From contig JAFGCB010000039.1 in NCBI GenBank assembly GCA_016932855.1, positions 1 through 57,717 on the forward strand: 57,717 nucleotides of DNA. Reading direction: 5' to 3'. This DNA is from Candidatus Omnitrophota bacterium (lineage in GTDB: Bacteria > Omnitrophota > Gorgyraeia > Duberdicusellales > Duberdicusellaceae). Under the pieces are notes generated by a model. It searched no databases, had not been told where the DNA came from, and saw nothing but the letters and a program-made list of their open reading frames with translations. Both the position numbers and the translations under genes were made by a program. This document shows, piece by piece, positions 7,742 to 15,528 of the stretch (position 1 is its first letter; every line of letters begins with the position of its first letter).

Positions 7742-9283
7742 ATGATCAAAAAAAAGAAAATTTTCATATTTATTTTTTTCATCTGCCTGGTTGGGTTTAT
7801 TTTTATGGGCGTGCTTTCTTTTACTTCCGGAAAACAAAAAGTTGTATTGATCGGCATAGATGCAGCAACCTGGGAAGTGATAGATTACATGATTAGTTGG
7901 GGGCAGTTACCTACCATCAAGAGGCTTATGGATGAGGGCTGTTACGGCCCTCTTGCTACTGATCGTGGAGAGTCACCCGTATCCTGGACATCAATTGCTA
8001 CGGGAAAGGGTATGCGAAAGCACGGAATTATTGTAGACGAACAACATTCATTTGAATCGGTATCGCAAAGGCAACGCTGCGCAATCAAAACTAATAGAGT
8101 ATGGGATATAGCGGAAAATTACGGAAAAAAGGTCGGCGTCTGTGATTGGTATTTTTTAAGACCTCCCAGAAAGATTAACGGATTTTATGTAGAAGGAACA
8201 TGCAACACCTATCCTCCCGAGCTTGCTGACGAGCTGGCCCAGATAGAGGAAGATAGATTCACATATTTATTGAGCAACCAGGATTGGGATTTCGCGGCTT
8301 CGCTATGGCATAGCGTAGATGAAGTTCAGCACTGGTATTGGATTTACCATACACTAAAGAAAAACGAAGATTCATACCGTTATCCCAAAGACTTAGCGGA
8401 AAATATAGATTTCTACGCAAATAAAATTTACTCTTCTTATCGCGATTTTGATCTTAAGCTGGGAAAGCTGCTTAAGCGTTTAGATAAGAACACTTCGATT
8501 GTTATAGTCTCCGACCACGGAATGAGATTAATTTCGGGAAGGAAGATTGTAAGGATGAATGAAAGTTTTCTGAAAAAAATCGGCGTTACCAAAGGCTGGT
8601 TAGACGCGGATTCAAGCTTGGCCGAAGGATCCCTGCAGGGAGTTGATTTCAAGGTTAATATTGATTACTCAAATCAATATAGAGCTAATTTGTTTTCTTT
8701 CGAGCTTCTCGAATACGACGAGTATATGGAAACTCCCATATTAAATATAACCTTTGACGCAGGAGCTAAAAAAGAAAAGATTACAGCCGCCAGCAACAAG
8801 ATGAGAGATATCTTTAAAGGCCTTGCTCATGATAATATTAAAATATTCAAGTTAGCAAAGAAAACCGAGCATGAACTAGTCTTTGAATTAAGCGATGATT
8901 TTAAGGCTTATTGTGTAAAAGTACGCTCGCCCACAGAGCTAACTTTTTTACATATCGCTCCCTGGACAGGAGAGCATGGCTGTCCTCCGCAATGCGACGG
9001 TATAATTATTATGCATGGTCCCAGTTTCAGGAAAAACTTCAAAATTTACGGCGCTCATTTATATGATACTACGCCTACTATTCTGCATCTTTTGGGTCTT
9101 CCGGTGGGAAGAGACATGGACGGCAAAGTTCTTATTAAGGCATTCAAATTTAACTTGTTTCAAAGAGTCCGATATATAGACAGCCATGACACAAAATCTC
9201 AACCATCTTCCTGCGATAGCGATGAATTGCGAGTGTTGGACGAAGAGGAAAAATGGCGGTTAAGAAGTTTAGGGTATTTATAG
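7742..9283 (+). CDS. Membrane-anchored type I phosphodiesterase / alkaline phosphatase superfamily protein
   Basis: This is a 513-residue metal-dependent hydrolase or transferase of the alkaline phosphatase superfamily, type I phosphodiesterase/nucleotide pyrophosphatase branch. A signal anchor spans residues 9-27, placing the catalytic domain outside the membrane. The N-terminal metal motif is GIDAATWEVID. SWTSIATGK follows and carries the usual Ser/Thr nucleophile position. SDHGM (about 258-262) and GEHG in the second half are the remaining metal ligands. The ATG follows a GGAACGGAGTAGA Shine-Dalgarno region. Substrate is unknown; a phosphodiester or a lipid head group is plausible. It stands alone between the tRNA element and a convergent cluster. 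Confidence 0.85.
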   Translation: MIKKKKIFIFIFFICLVGFIFMGVLSFTSGKQKVVLIGIDAATWEVIDYMISWGQLPTIKRLMDEGCYGPLATDRGESPVSWTSIATGKGMRKHGIIVDEQHSFESVSQRQRCAIKTNRVWDIAENYGKKVGVCDWYFLRPPRKINGFYVEGTCNTYPPELADELAQIEEDRFTYLLSNQDWDFAASLWHSVDEVQHWYWIYHTLKKNEDSYRYPKDLAENIDFYANKIYSSYRDFDLKLGKLLKRLDKNTSIVIVSDHGMRLISGRKIVRMNESFLKKIGVTKGWLDADSSLAEGSLQGVDFKVNIDYSNQYRANLFSFELLEYDEYMETPILNITFDAGAKKEKITAASNKMRDIFKGLAHDNIKIFKLAKKTEHELVFELSDDFKAYCVKVRSPTELTFLHIAPWTGEHGCPPQCDGIIIMHGPSFRKNFKIYGAHLYDTTPTILHLLGLPVGRDMDGKVLIKAFKFNLFQRVRYIDSHDTKSQPSSCDSDELRVLDEEEKWRLRSLGYL

Positions 9284-9420
9284 GAAAGGTTAGAGATGAG
9301 GCCGAAGGATAAGGAAATTTATTGAAAGAAATTTGTTTATGAGCAGGAAGCATTCAAAAGTTCTGCTTGTATAGCTTGCCTCCGCTCGTTTTCTCCATTT
9401 ACGGATTAAGGATAAATTTG

Positions 9421-10677
9421 CTAGTGTAAGCCGGATTTATTTTTCCACTTTTGTATAATTTCTTTATATGTAAGATAGGCTGGTTTTTTTGAATAGTCAA
9501 GGCGGATAAGGCCGAATTTATCAACGCCACTATGGAAATGGTCGTTTGTATCCTGGAAAAAAGCCCAGAATATTTTTTCTACATTTTCCTGAGAAAGCAG
9601 AAACTCATATATTTTTTCTAAAAATTCCGCTTGCTGTTTTTCGTCCGGGCACTCTCCTAGCCACCAGGAGCAAGTCTTTTGGGGCGTTCCCGGGCAGCCT
9701 ATTTCAGTTATCCAAATTTTTTTATTTAAATTGAATTTTTTCAATTCGTTTCTTATATGTTTAATTTTGTATCCGATTTCTTCCAAGGCATTTTCTCTAA
9801 AAGGTCCGACAAAGGCATGGAAATTCATGATATCAAAGCAGTCCCCGCCCCCCTGACGCAAAACGCTTTTAAAAGCATAAAATCCTTCGGTCGTAAGGCC
9901 TCCAAGCAAGACAAGGCTTTTAGGATTAACCTTTTTGATCGCTGAATAAGCCGGTTTTAGCAGTTTGGTATAAGTTTTCATATCGTCTTGGGGCTGCCAG
10001 TATGTTCTTGCGTCAGGCTCATTCCATATTTCCCAATACAATATTTGGGGATAGCGCTTTACTGTTTTTTCGACAAACTTAATAAAAAGTTCAGGGTCTG
10101 GAGGGGGTTGGTTCCACTGGGCCTTTGTCCAATCTGGCGAGTAGCCTAATACCCCGAGAATCTGAATATTGTTCTCCGCGCAGGCCTTAACAATATAATC
10201 ATGCCGTTTAAAGTCAAGCTCATTTCTCTCTTTTTCAATATCGTTCCAGGCGAAATCAAGGCGAATTATAGAAACTCCCAGATTTTTTATTAATTCTATT
10301 GCCCTATCGAGGTCGGCATCGCTTTTGTACATATAATTATTCCAGGGGTGGTTCCAGCTAAGAAAAGCAAGAACACCAAAAGGGTTATCTTCAAAAGAAT
10401 CAACAGGCTGAACAGAGGTTATTAAGAATAAGGAAGCAGTTATAATAAAGGTTAGATAAAACAGGTAGTAGGCAATGCGCATATATTTTATTACTTCCTT
10501 TTTGTAGTAGGCTTGCGGTCTTCTGGCATACCAGGTAATGCCGTATTTGGCAGGAAAGCTTAGCCAGGCTTCTTTAAAAGAAACGCTTTTGCGTTTAAAA
10601 AATAAAAAAAATACCAGGTTGGCAACCGCGCTTAATAAGCAGACGATAAAGGATGCATAAAAAATAACTTTAACCAT
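9421..10677 (-). CDS. Membrane-anchored glycoside hydrolase, clan GH-A
   Basis: A (beta/alpha)8-barrel glycosidase resembling GH39/GH5-type enzymes. Two hydrophobic helices (about 5-27 and 68-88) precede the barrel, which therefore probably sits outside the membrane. The barrel starts around residue 100. W-N-E-P carries the acid/base Glu220 and I-T-E-I-G the nucleophile Glu325, the clan GH-A pair on strands 4 and 7. WIT and NFHAF segments also fit. The substrate cannot be read from sequence. It is the last gene of a minus-strand cluster with a PilZ protein and an HD-GYP protein, so exopolysaccharide trimming under cyclic di-GMP control is a reasonable inference. Confidence 0.83.
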   Translation of the reverse strand: MVKVIFYASFIVCLLSAVANLVFFLFFKRKSVSFKEAWLSFPAKYGITWYARRPQAYYKKEVIKYMRIAYYLFYLTFIITASLFLITSVQPVDSFEDNPFGVLAFLSWNHPWNNYMYKSDADLDRAIELIKNLGVSIIRLDFAWNDIEKERNELDFKRHDYIVKACAENNIQILGVLGYSPDWTKAQWNQPPPDPELFIKFVEKTVKRYPQILYWEIWNEPDARTYWQPQDDMKTYTKLLKPAYSAIKKVNPKSLVLLGGLTTEGFYAFKSVLRQGGGDCFDIMNFHAFVGPFRENALEEIGYKIKHIRNELKKFNLNKKIWITEIGCPGTPQKTCSWWLGECPDEKQQAEFLEKIYEFLLSQENVEKIFWAFFQDTNDHFHSGVDKFGLIRLDYSKKPAYLTYKEIIQKWKNKSGLH

Positions 10678-10709
10678 ATGATTTATTGTTTAGGGAATTT
10701 TTAGGAACC

Positions 10710-11114
10710 TCAGAGGTTTGTCGATTTGATCTTTTTGTTTACAAAGCCGGATATGGCGGATTTGTATTCTTTGGATATTTTGGTAAAGCAGATGCCTAGG
10801 CGGCGATTTCCGTCTTTCAATAAGACATTAGAACGCACTTCGCCCTGCATTTCCATTGATTTTATCCGGTCTGCAGCCGTTGCATAAGGATTAATTAAAG
10901 TAAATTTTATTAAAAGAGCCGTCGTTGCAGGGATGTTACAGTTTGTCAATATCGCCATTCCCAAATCGCTTATGTCAGCCATGAGGGCGTTAATTTCCCT
11001 GCCTCCTATTAGCATAACCACATGCAAGGGCTTGTCTATTTGATAAATAAGGGTAAAAGCCACCCGTACGCGTTCAGATCGCCGGCGATTAGAACCTTTA
11101 TACTTGTTTTCCAT
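10710..11114 (-). CDS. PilZ domain protein (cyclic di-GMP receptor)
   Basis: A 134-residue single-domain protein. The N-terminal RRRSER segment gives the arginine-rich RxxxR motif and D-I-S-D-L-G-M gives the DxSxxG motif, the two elements of PilZ that grip cyclic di-GMP. The rest is a short beta-barrel ending in RRLGICFTKIS and a C-terminal helix. No membrane segment is seen. It lies 33 bp before the glycosidase gene in the same orientation and downstream of an HD-GYP gene, so it probably transmits cyclic di-GMP levels to an envelope or polysaccharide function. Confidence 0.88.
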   Translation of the reverse strand: MENKYKGSNRRRSERVRVAFTLIYQIDKPLHVVMLIGGREINALMADISDLGMAILTNCNIPATTALLIKFTLINPYATAADRIKSMEMQGEVRSNVLLKDGNRRLGICFTKISKEYKSAISGFVNKKIKSTNL

Positions 11115-11147
11115 CCGCTATAAGATACTTCGGGTTAAGATAATATA

Positions 11148-11477
11148 TTATTGAGTTTTCACGCAGGCGTAATACAGGGATATAAACCCAAGAATTACAA
11201 TAGAGACCACTCTTATTAAAGTCGGTTCGAATTCCGCGCCGGCTTGAATAAATTTACTTGAGAGAAATTTTTCGAAAGCAGTGCTTATTAATAAAACCGA
11301 GCCGATTGTAAGCGAAAAAGAAAAAGATTTCCCCGCCGGCCAGAATCTGGACAATATCAAAGACAATATAAAAAGCAATATCCAGAATAATGGATTGAAA
11401 AATGAAAAATTGAAATTCAGTATACTGGTAAGATGCAGTCGGATAAATTCCTGTAATTGGTCAATGCTTATGTTCAT
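11148..11477 (-). CDS. Small integral membrane protein, unknown function
   Basis: A 109-residue protein with three likely transmembrane helices (about 28-46, 54-69 and 86-104), no recognisable motif and few charged residues. It lies between the HD-GYP gene (35 bp) and the PilZ gene (33 bp) in the same direction, so it is part of that transcription unit. I do not recognise a family. Confidence 0.65.
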   Translation of the reverse strand: MNISIDQLQEFIRLHLTSILNFNFSFFNPLFWILLFILSLILSRFWPAGKSFSFSLTIGSVLLISTAFEKFLSSKFIQAGAEFEPTLIRVVSIVILGFISLYYACVKTQ

Positions 11478-11512
11478 ATAAGGCGCTTTTTTGCAAAGAC
11501 TATTTAGGTCCG

Positions 11513-13528
11513 CTATATCTTTTCGTTATTATATAGCTCTTCCATCGTCTCTACTACAAAAGGGTCGAAATGCACGGCTTTGTAACGTTTAAGCTCAGTC
11601 ATGGCCTCTTCTTTTCTTAGGGCAAGCCTGTAAGGTCTGTCGGTGGTCATGGCATCAAAGGCGTCGGCTACTCTTATTATCCGGGCAAAAAGATGTATGT
11701 CTTCTTCTTTTTGGCCGAAAGGATACCCCGACCCATCGTAGTTTTCGTGATGCTGAAGTATTCCAGCGCAGACGTCTTCCCCAAGCCATTCCCGGACCGG
11801 GTTTATAATTTTTATGCCGTTAGTGGGGTGTTCTTTTACTTTCTCCCATTCTTCTTCAGTCAGGGGTCCGGGCTTAAGAAGAATAGTGTCGGGAATGCTT
11901 ATTTTTCCCACGTCATGGAGCATGGCCGCCCAGTTAAGGTCAGATAATCCGTTGGAGAAAAAGCGCAATTGTTTTTCAAGGCTTTTTCCGATAAGTGTGC
12001 TGTAGTTAGCTACCCGGTCGGTATGGCCCCGGGTATAGCGGTCTTTTGCTTCTATAGCAGTTATTAGTATGTTTTGGGAAGCTACAATCAGTTGAATTTT
12101 TTCTTCTTTAAGCATAAATCCATATATGGCCCGGGCGATATTGTTAGCCAGAGAAAAGAATGCTTCCAGGTCTTCGCTGGTAATTATTTCACGAGGGCTT
12201 AGCTTTTGGCCTATGTTTATTATGGCGAGCAATTTTTTTTCGCAGAAGCTGGGTATGGATATTTCCGCGCCCAATTGCTGCATTTGGGCGATAACCCTGA
12301 AAAGGAATTCCTTTTCTTCTAAAGGCGCGGCCTTAGAATTAAGGTTATATTCTATTTCGCTGCAGACTAGGGGCTTACGTTTTCGCAGCAGCTCCACAAC
12401 TAAGGGATTGTCGTGATTAAGGCTAAAGCCTTCCGGGGCTTTTCTTTTATTTTTGGCGCGGTTAAGGCTGCGGGCTAAATAAAATTCTTTTTTGTGGTCA
12501 TCCCAGATAAATATCCCTACGTAATCGAGGCCCACCCAGTTGCTAAGATCTCTGGTTATATAAATGAGAAGCTCATTTATATTGCGGACCATGGATATAC
12601 GTTCGGCTTCCTTTTTTAAAAGAGGACGATAAGCGAATTTTTTCGAAAGCTCATTTTCTTCAATGCGTCTTACGAAGTTTATAAATTTTAAAAGCCAGAG
12701 ACTTACCAGAAAGGAGACAGAAACAGGGAAAATTATCCATCCTTTACCCCAGAAGGCGGAAAGATAAGGCTCAAGATAAAAAGTCCCTATATAGACAAGG
12801 CCTATTGAAATCACGAAACCCGAACTAATAAGTGACAGCCTTTTTACCATTATTTCTGTATCTAAAAGCCTGTAGCGCAGAATCGCATAAGTTGTCGAGA
12901 TAATAAAGAAAGTAACCGGAATAAGGCCAAAGGGGTATATGTTTATGCCGTAGTTAGGAATATAGTCTATCATTCCCAGATAAGCAATGGGTAAAGTTAC
13001 CAGAAAGTACTTAATTCTTTTTTTGTTAAACGAAGACTGGGCCTGCCCATAGGCTTTATATAAATTCGTGAGCGAAAGAATAAAAGGTATTGTCCACAAG
13101 AATAAAAAGATGCTGTGCGATATAAAGTGGACTTTCGGATAATATCCCCAGAAATAACGTTGCATGTCTACAAAGAGGAAATCTCCCATTACCGCAAAAA
13201 TAGAGAACGAAGAAAAAGCATAGAATAAATAGATTAACCTTTTTTCCTTCAAATTCAGCAGCGATGATATGAAATGGTAGGTGGAAGAGCTTATAAACAC
13301 TACTCCGCAATAAGCTAGTTTTGACCAAAGCATAGCGGAAGCGGAATCATTGACATGGGAGACAACAATATAGCAGAATTGCCAGAGAGAAGTGGACATA
13401 GCCAGGATAAAGAAACTTCTATTAATTGGGGATTTCTTATTTTTGAGTAGAACGAATAAGCCTATGGCAGAGGAAGCAATGAATATAATTATTCGCGGCA
13501 GGGAATAAACATTAAATTCCGGGTTCAT
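11513..13528 (-). CDS. Membrane sensor with GAF and HD-GYP domains (c-di-GMP phosphodiesterase)
   Basis: A 671-residue protein predicted to degrade cyclic di-GMP. The N-terminal third has eight or so hydrophobic helices resembling the 7TM/histidine-kinase N-terminal sensor region. A GAF domain follows (about 310-455), then a complete HD-GYP domain from about 475. LHDVGK, HHENYDGSGYP and ADAFDAMTTDRPYR are all canonical, unlike the divergent protein at 5659. The start is chosen at MNPEFN because AGGTGA lies 5 nt upstream; an ATG 45 bp further upstream lacks this. It heads a four-gene minus-strand cluster. Confidence 0.9.
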   Translation of the reverse strand: MNPEFNVYSLPRIIIFIASSAIGLFVLLKNKKSPINRSFFILAMSTSLWQFCYIVVSHVNDSASAMLWSKLAYCGVVFISSSTYHFISSLLNLKEKRLIYLFYAFSSFSIFAVMGDFLFVDMQRYFWGYYPKVHFISHSIFLFLWTIPFILSLTNLYKAYGQAQSSFNKKRIKYFLVTLPIAYLGMIDYIPNYGINIYPFGLIPVTFFIISTTYAILRYRLLDTEIMVKRLSLISSGFVISIGLVYIGTFYLEPYLSAFWGKGWIIFPVSVSFLVSLWLLKFINFVRRIEENELSKKFAYRPLLKKEAERISMVRNINELLIYITRDLSNWVGLDYVGIFIWDDHKKEFYLARSLNRAKNKRKAPEGFSLNHDNPLVVELLRKRKPLVCSEIEYNLNSKAAPLEEKEFLFRVIAQMQQLGAEISIPSFCEKKLLAIINIGQKLSPREIITSEDLEAFFSLANNIARAIYGFMLKEEKIQLIVASQNILITAIEAKDRYTRGHTDRVANYSTLIGKSLEKQLRFFSNGLSDLNWAAMLHDVGKISIPDTILLKPGPLTEEEWEKVKEHPTNGIKIINPVREWLGEDVCAGILQHHENYDGSGYPFGQKEEDIHLFARIIRVADAFDAMTTDRPYRLALRKEEAMTELKRYKAVHFDPFVVETMEELYNNEKI

Positions 13529-13674
13529 AAGATCACCTGCCAAGATTATACACCTTAACTCATAAGAAGACAACGAGTTTCGTCAATAAAATGATCGGCG
13601 GATAACAAGAAAGCGTTTCCAAAAATGGCCCTAATCGCATTGATTTACCGGTAATTTGTATGTTATATTCTAAT

Positions 13675-13745
13675 GAAAGACTCTCGTATAAGCCACGAGA
13701 AAGCGAAAAAATTAGACGGAAGAATTTCGGGCTTTCAAGGGATAG
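13675..13745. other. Non-coding segment with AAGCCACGAG hairpin (motif variant A)
   Basis: This is part of the 400-bp gap between divergent genes. CTCGT-ATAAGCC-ACGAG forms a small hairpin, and the AAGCCACG core is shared with the better-conserved copies at about 13850, 14427 and 15408. No reading frame or promoter of note is seen. Orientation is taken as plus because the related copies precede plus-strand genes. Confidence 0.35.
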
Positions 13746-13844
13746 TTATTTACTATCTTAACCGATTGCTGAAGAAAGCCTTAGGAGAATAATCTCGATT
13801 TAATCAGAAAGAAAGCGTTTAAAGATTGGCGCTTAATATAAGCA

Positions 13845-13918
13845 TTTTCGTAAAAGCCACGGGCAACCAAAAACAAAATTTGGCAGATATCGAGGAGCAG
13901 AAATTTTAACTCCTTAAA
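13845..13918 (+). ncRNA. Candidate structured leader, AAAAGCCACGGG motif copy B
   Basis: TTTTCGTAAAAGCCACGGGC is followed by a CCAAA/TTTGG hairpin and then an AGGAG/CTCCT hairpin just before the small secreted-protein gene. Copy D at about 15403-15447 shares roughly 38 bp of this block. The AAAGCCACGGG string also resembles the 3' half of cyclic di-GMP-I (GEMM) riboswitches, but the 5' half (GGCAAACC) is not visible. A regulatory leader is therefore likely, but its class is not established. Confidence 0.45.
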
Positions 13919-13929
13919 GGTTATTTATT

Positions 13930-14286
13930 ATGTCGAGAAAGATACTGATTCGTTTTTTCATCATATTCCTCATTATATTTTATGCCGTTCAGCTAGAAGT
14001 ATTAGCTTATCCAGATAAGAAAGATTATCTAGAATCTGCCAGGCCTCAGGGTTATTCTCTGGAAAAGTTTTTAACAGCGGATAGCTTAGCTAAAGATAAG
14101 CTTGAAAGAAGAAACGTTATTGAAGAATCCCTGGAGGATTTTAGTCCCGATAATATAAAGCAGGCACAGAGTGAGCCCATTAATCAAGAATGCTGCAAAG
14201 TCAAACCTTATCCGATTACAGATAACGGGGTTATTACTAAATTCAGCGGGCAGACCTCTGGAAACGCCGAAGACGCATCTAGATAG
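13930..14286 (+). CDS. Small secreted protein, unknown function
   Basis: A 118-residue protein with a clear signal peptide: a basic start (MSRKILIR), a hydrophobic core to about residue 24 and a likely cleavage after V-L-A at about 27. The mature part is polar and probably disordered, with a CC pair at about 93-94 and no known motif. It follows the conserved leader motif and precedes other short genes and a secreted subtilase. I do not recognise a family. The reading frame is supported by the signal peptide rather than by homology. Confidence 0.55.
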   Translation: MSRKILIRFFIIFLIIFYAVQLEVLAYPDKKDYLESARPQGYSLEKFLTADSLAKDKLERRNVIEESLEDFSPDNIKQAQSEPINQECCKVKPYPITDNGVITKFSGQTSGNAEDASR

Positions 14287-14414
14287 GTTAGAGTTTAATC
14301 TTTTGTGGGCGCCAGGGCAGGTTGGGCCTGTATATTTATCTCGGGGAATTTCGTATCGGAGAAACATTCAATGTTATAGCACCTTGGGTATTTGTTTGGA
14401 TAAAAGAATTAATA

Positions 14415-14475
14415 GTTTTTTAAAAAAGCCACGGCAGATTCACAAAATAAGAGTAGGTAAAGACCTCTTTCTGTA
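14415..14475 (+). ncRNA. Candidate structured leader, AAAAGCCACGG motif copy C
   Basis: TTTTTTAAAAAAGCCACGGC followed by AAGAGTAGG and a small AGGT/ACCT hairpin. It shares the core and the AAGA(A)TAGG tail with copies B and D but lacks the middle part. It lies 66 bp before the next small gene. Confidence 0.4.
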
Positions 14476-14498
14476 TCGTGTTACAGGGGTACTATAAA

Positions 14499-14524
14499 GC
14501 CCCGTAGAGCGTTTTCTACGGGGC
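14499..14524 (+). terminator. Perfect 10-bp GC-rich hairpin
   Basis: GCCCCGTAGA and TCTACGGGGC form a perfect stem with a 6-nt loop. No T run follows, so it is an incomplete intrinsic terminator; it may be an mRNA hairpin. It ends 16 nt before the following start codon, where it could affect translation. Confidence 0.5.
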
Positions 14525-14540
14525 ACGTTAAATCGAAAAT

Positions 14541-14825
14541 ATGTTATTAGAGAAAATATTCAAAACATGCTTTAACGGAATATACAGCATATTCATCGGC
14601 AGCGATATCAATGACTCCGAAGAATTAAAGGATTGGGGAAACTGGCTTTTCATAGAACTAAAAACATTTAGTTTTGTCCGGCCGGGAGATTGGTCTATGG
14701 CTTTGGGGTCCGAGGTTGAAATATTGCATCCTGAGAGTTTTTCTTCAGCGCAAGAGCAGACCAGGGAGCCGCTGGTAAAATTTCAGATTAGAAGCGACGG
14801 GACAGTCGTAGCGGCCGAAGCTTGA
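14541..14825 (+). CDS. Hypothetical protein, 94 residues
   Basis: No family recognised. The protein has a mildly hydrophobic start without a proper signal peptide, then an acidic, aromatic-rich body (SEELKDWGNWLF). There is no Shine-Dalgarno site before the ATG and a strong hairpin sits just upstream. Codon use is similar to its neighbours. It could be a real short gene or the tail of a decayed one. Confidence 0.4.
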   Translation: MLLEKIFKTCFNGIYSIFIGSDINDSEELKDWGNWLFIELKTFSFVRPGDWSMALGSEVEILHPESFSSAQEQTREPLVKFQIRSDGTVVAAEA

Positions 14826-14878
14826 CCGAGATTTAAGTAAGTTTAATAAGATGGGTTTGCATTATTAAGGAGAAGGTT

Positions 14879-15370
14879 TTGCTGAATAAAAGACTAAATA
14901 AGATATTATCGTTGACTTTCGTTTTGATGTACTTTTCCGGAGAGGTTGCTTTAGCGGCGGAAGACATGGCTGTAGCACAAGCTAAGACGGTAGTGCGGAT
15001 AGCCTTATCCCTGGGTATGCTAATATGTTTTTTGAGCGTGCTTTGGCAGGAATTTAAGTCCAGGACATACAAAAAGATAGTTTTTTATTCCTTTGATGAG
15101 GCAGCCCAAAGAAAAGGAAAATTTCTCGGATACGCCGAGCTTAAGGGAAGAAAACTTAATATCAGGGTAAATGATTTAGTCCTTGAACGAATGCTCAAGT
15201 CTAGTTTCGTAGCTACCAGCGGAAAAACCGAGGTGGTGGTCCTTCCCGACGGAAGAAAAATATTAAGGGGATCGATTATTACTTATGAATCGGGAACCAT
15301 GGAGCATTTCAAGGCAATCATTAAAATCCTCAGAGAGTCGGGCTATATCGGCGAGCTGGTTAACGGCTAG
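14879..15370 (+). CDS. Exported or membrane-anchored protein of unknown function
   Basis: A 163-residue protein starting at TTG, chosen because AAGGAG lies about 8 nt upstream and no in-frame ATG gives the signal sequence. Residues 1-26 form a signal peptide ending in A-L-A-A. A second hydrophobic stretch (about 39-59) could be a membrane helix. The remaining 100 residues are a basic alpha/beta domain with RKLNIRVNDLVLERMLKSS and a VVLPDGRKIL turn. No family recognised. It lies between two copies of the leader motif, upstream of the subtilase. Confidence 0.6.
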   Translation: MLNKRLNKILSLTFVLMYFSGEVALAAEDMAVAQAKTVVRIALSLGMLICFLSVLWQEFKSRTYKKIVFYSFDEAAQRKGKFLGYAELKGRKLNIRVNDLVLERMLKSSFVATSGKTEVVVLPDGRKILRGSIITYESGTMEHFKAIIKILRESGYIGELVNG

Positions 15371-15402
15371 ATATTAAATAGCTAAAAGATATTTAATAAA
15401 AA

Positions 15403-15447
15403 GTTTTCATAAAAGCCACGGGCAATCAAGACAATTTGGCAGAGTAA
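15403..15447 (+). ncRNA. Candidate structured leader, AAAAGCCACGGG motif copy D
   Basis: TTTTCATAAAAGCCACGGGC, then AATTTGGCAGA as in copy B, then AAGAATAGG as in copy C. A terminator-like hairpin follows at once and the subtilase start is about 80 nt away. This arrangement of conserved block, intrinsic hairpin and start codon is that of a riboswitch-type leader. Confidence 0.5.
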
Positions 15448-15451
15448 GAAT

Positions 15452-15500
15452 AGGGGGGTGTCTCTTTTACGTTTTATATAAAAGAGAGATCCCTTTTTAT
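15452..15500 (+). terminator. Hairpin with T-rich tail before the subtilase gene
   Basis: GGG-TGTCTCTTTTA and TAAAAGAGAGA-TCCC pair across a GTTTTATA-like loop and are followed by TTTTTATATTTT. It looks like an intrinsic terminator placed between the conserved leader block and the Shine-Dalgarno site, so it may attenuate the subtilase mRNA. Confidence 0.6.
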
Positions 15501-15528
15501 ATTTTGGGTGCACAAAGGAGGCGGGAAA

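Noticed and set aside
13800-13918. Complete GEMM cyclic di-GMP-I riboswitch
   Set aside because: Only the AAAGCCACGGG part fits. The GGCAAACC segment, the P2 tetraloop stem and the receptor are not visible, so only a similarity is reported.
14171-14497. 108-codon open frame overlapping the small secreted-protein gene
   Set aside because: It overlaps the frame with a convincing signal peptide and covers motif copy C and part of a hairpin; no start signal.
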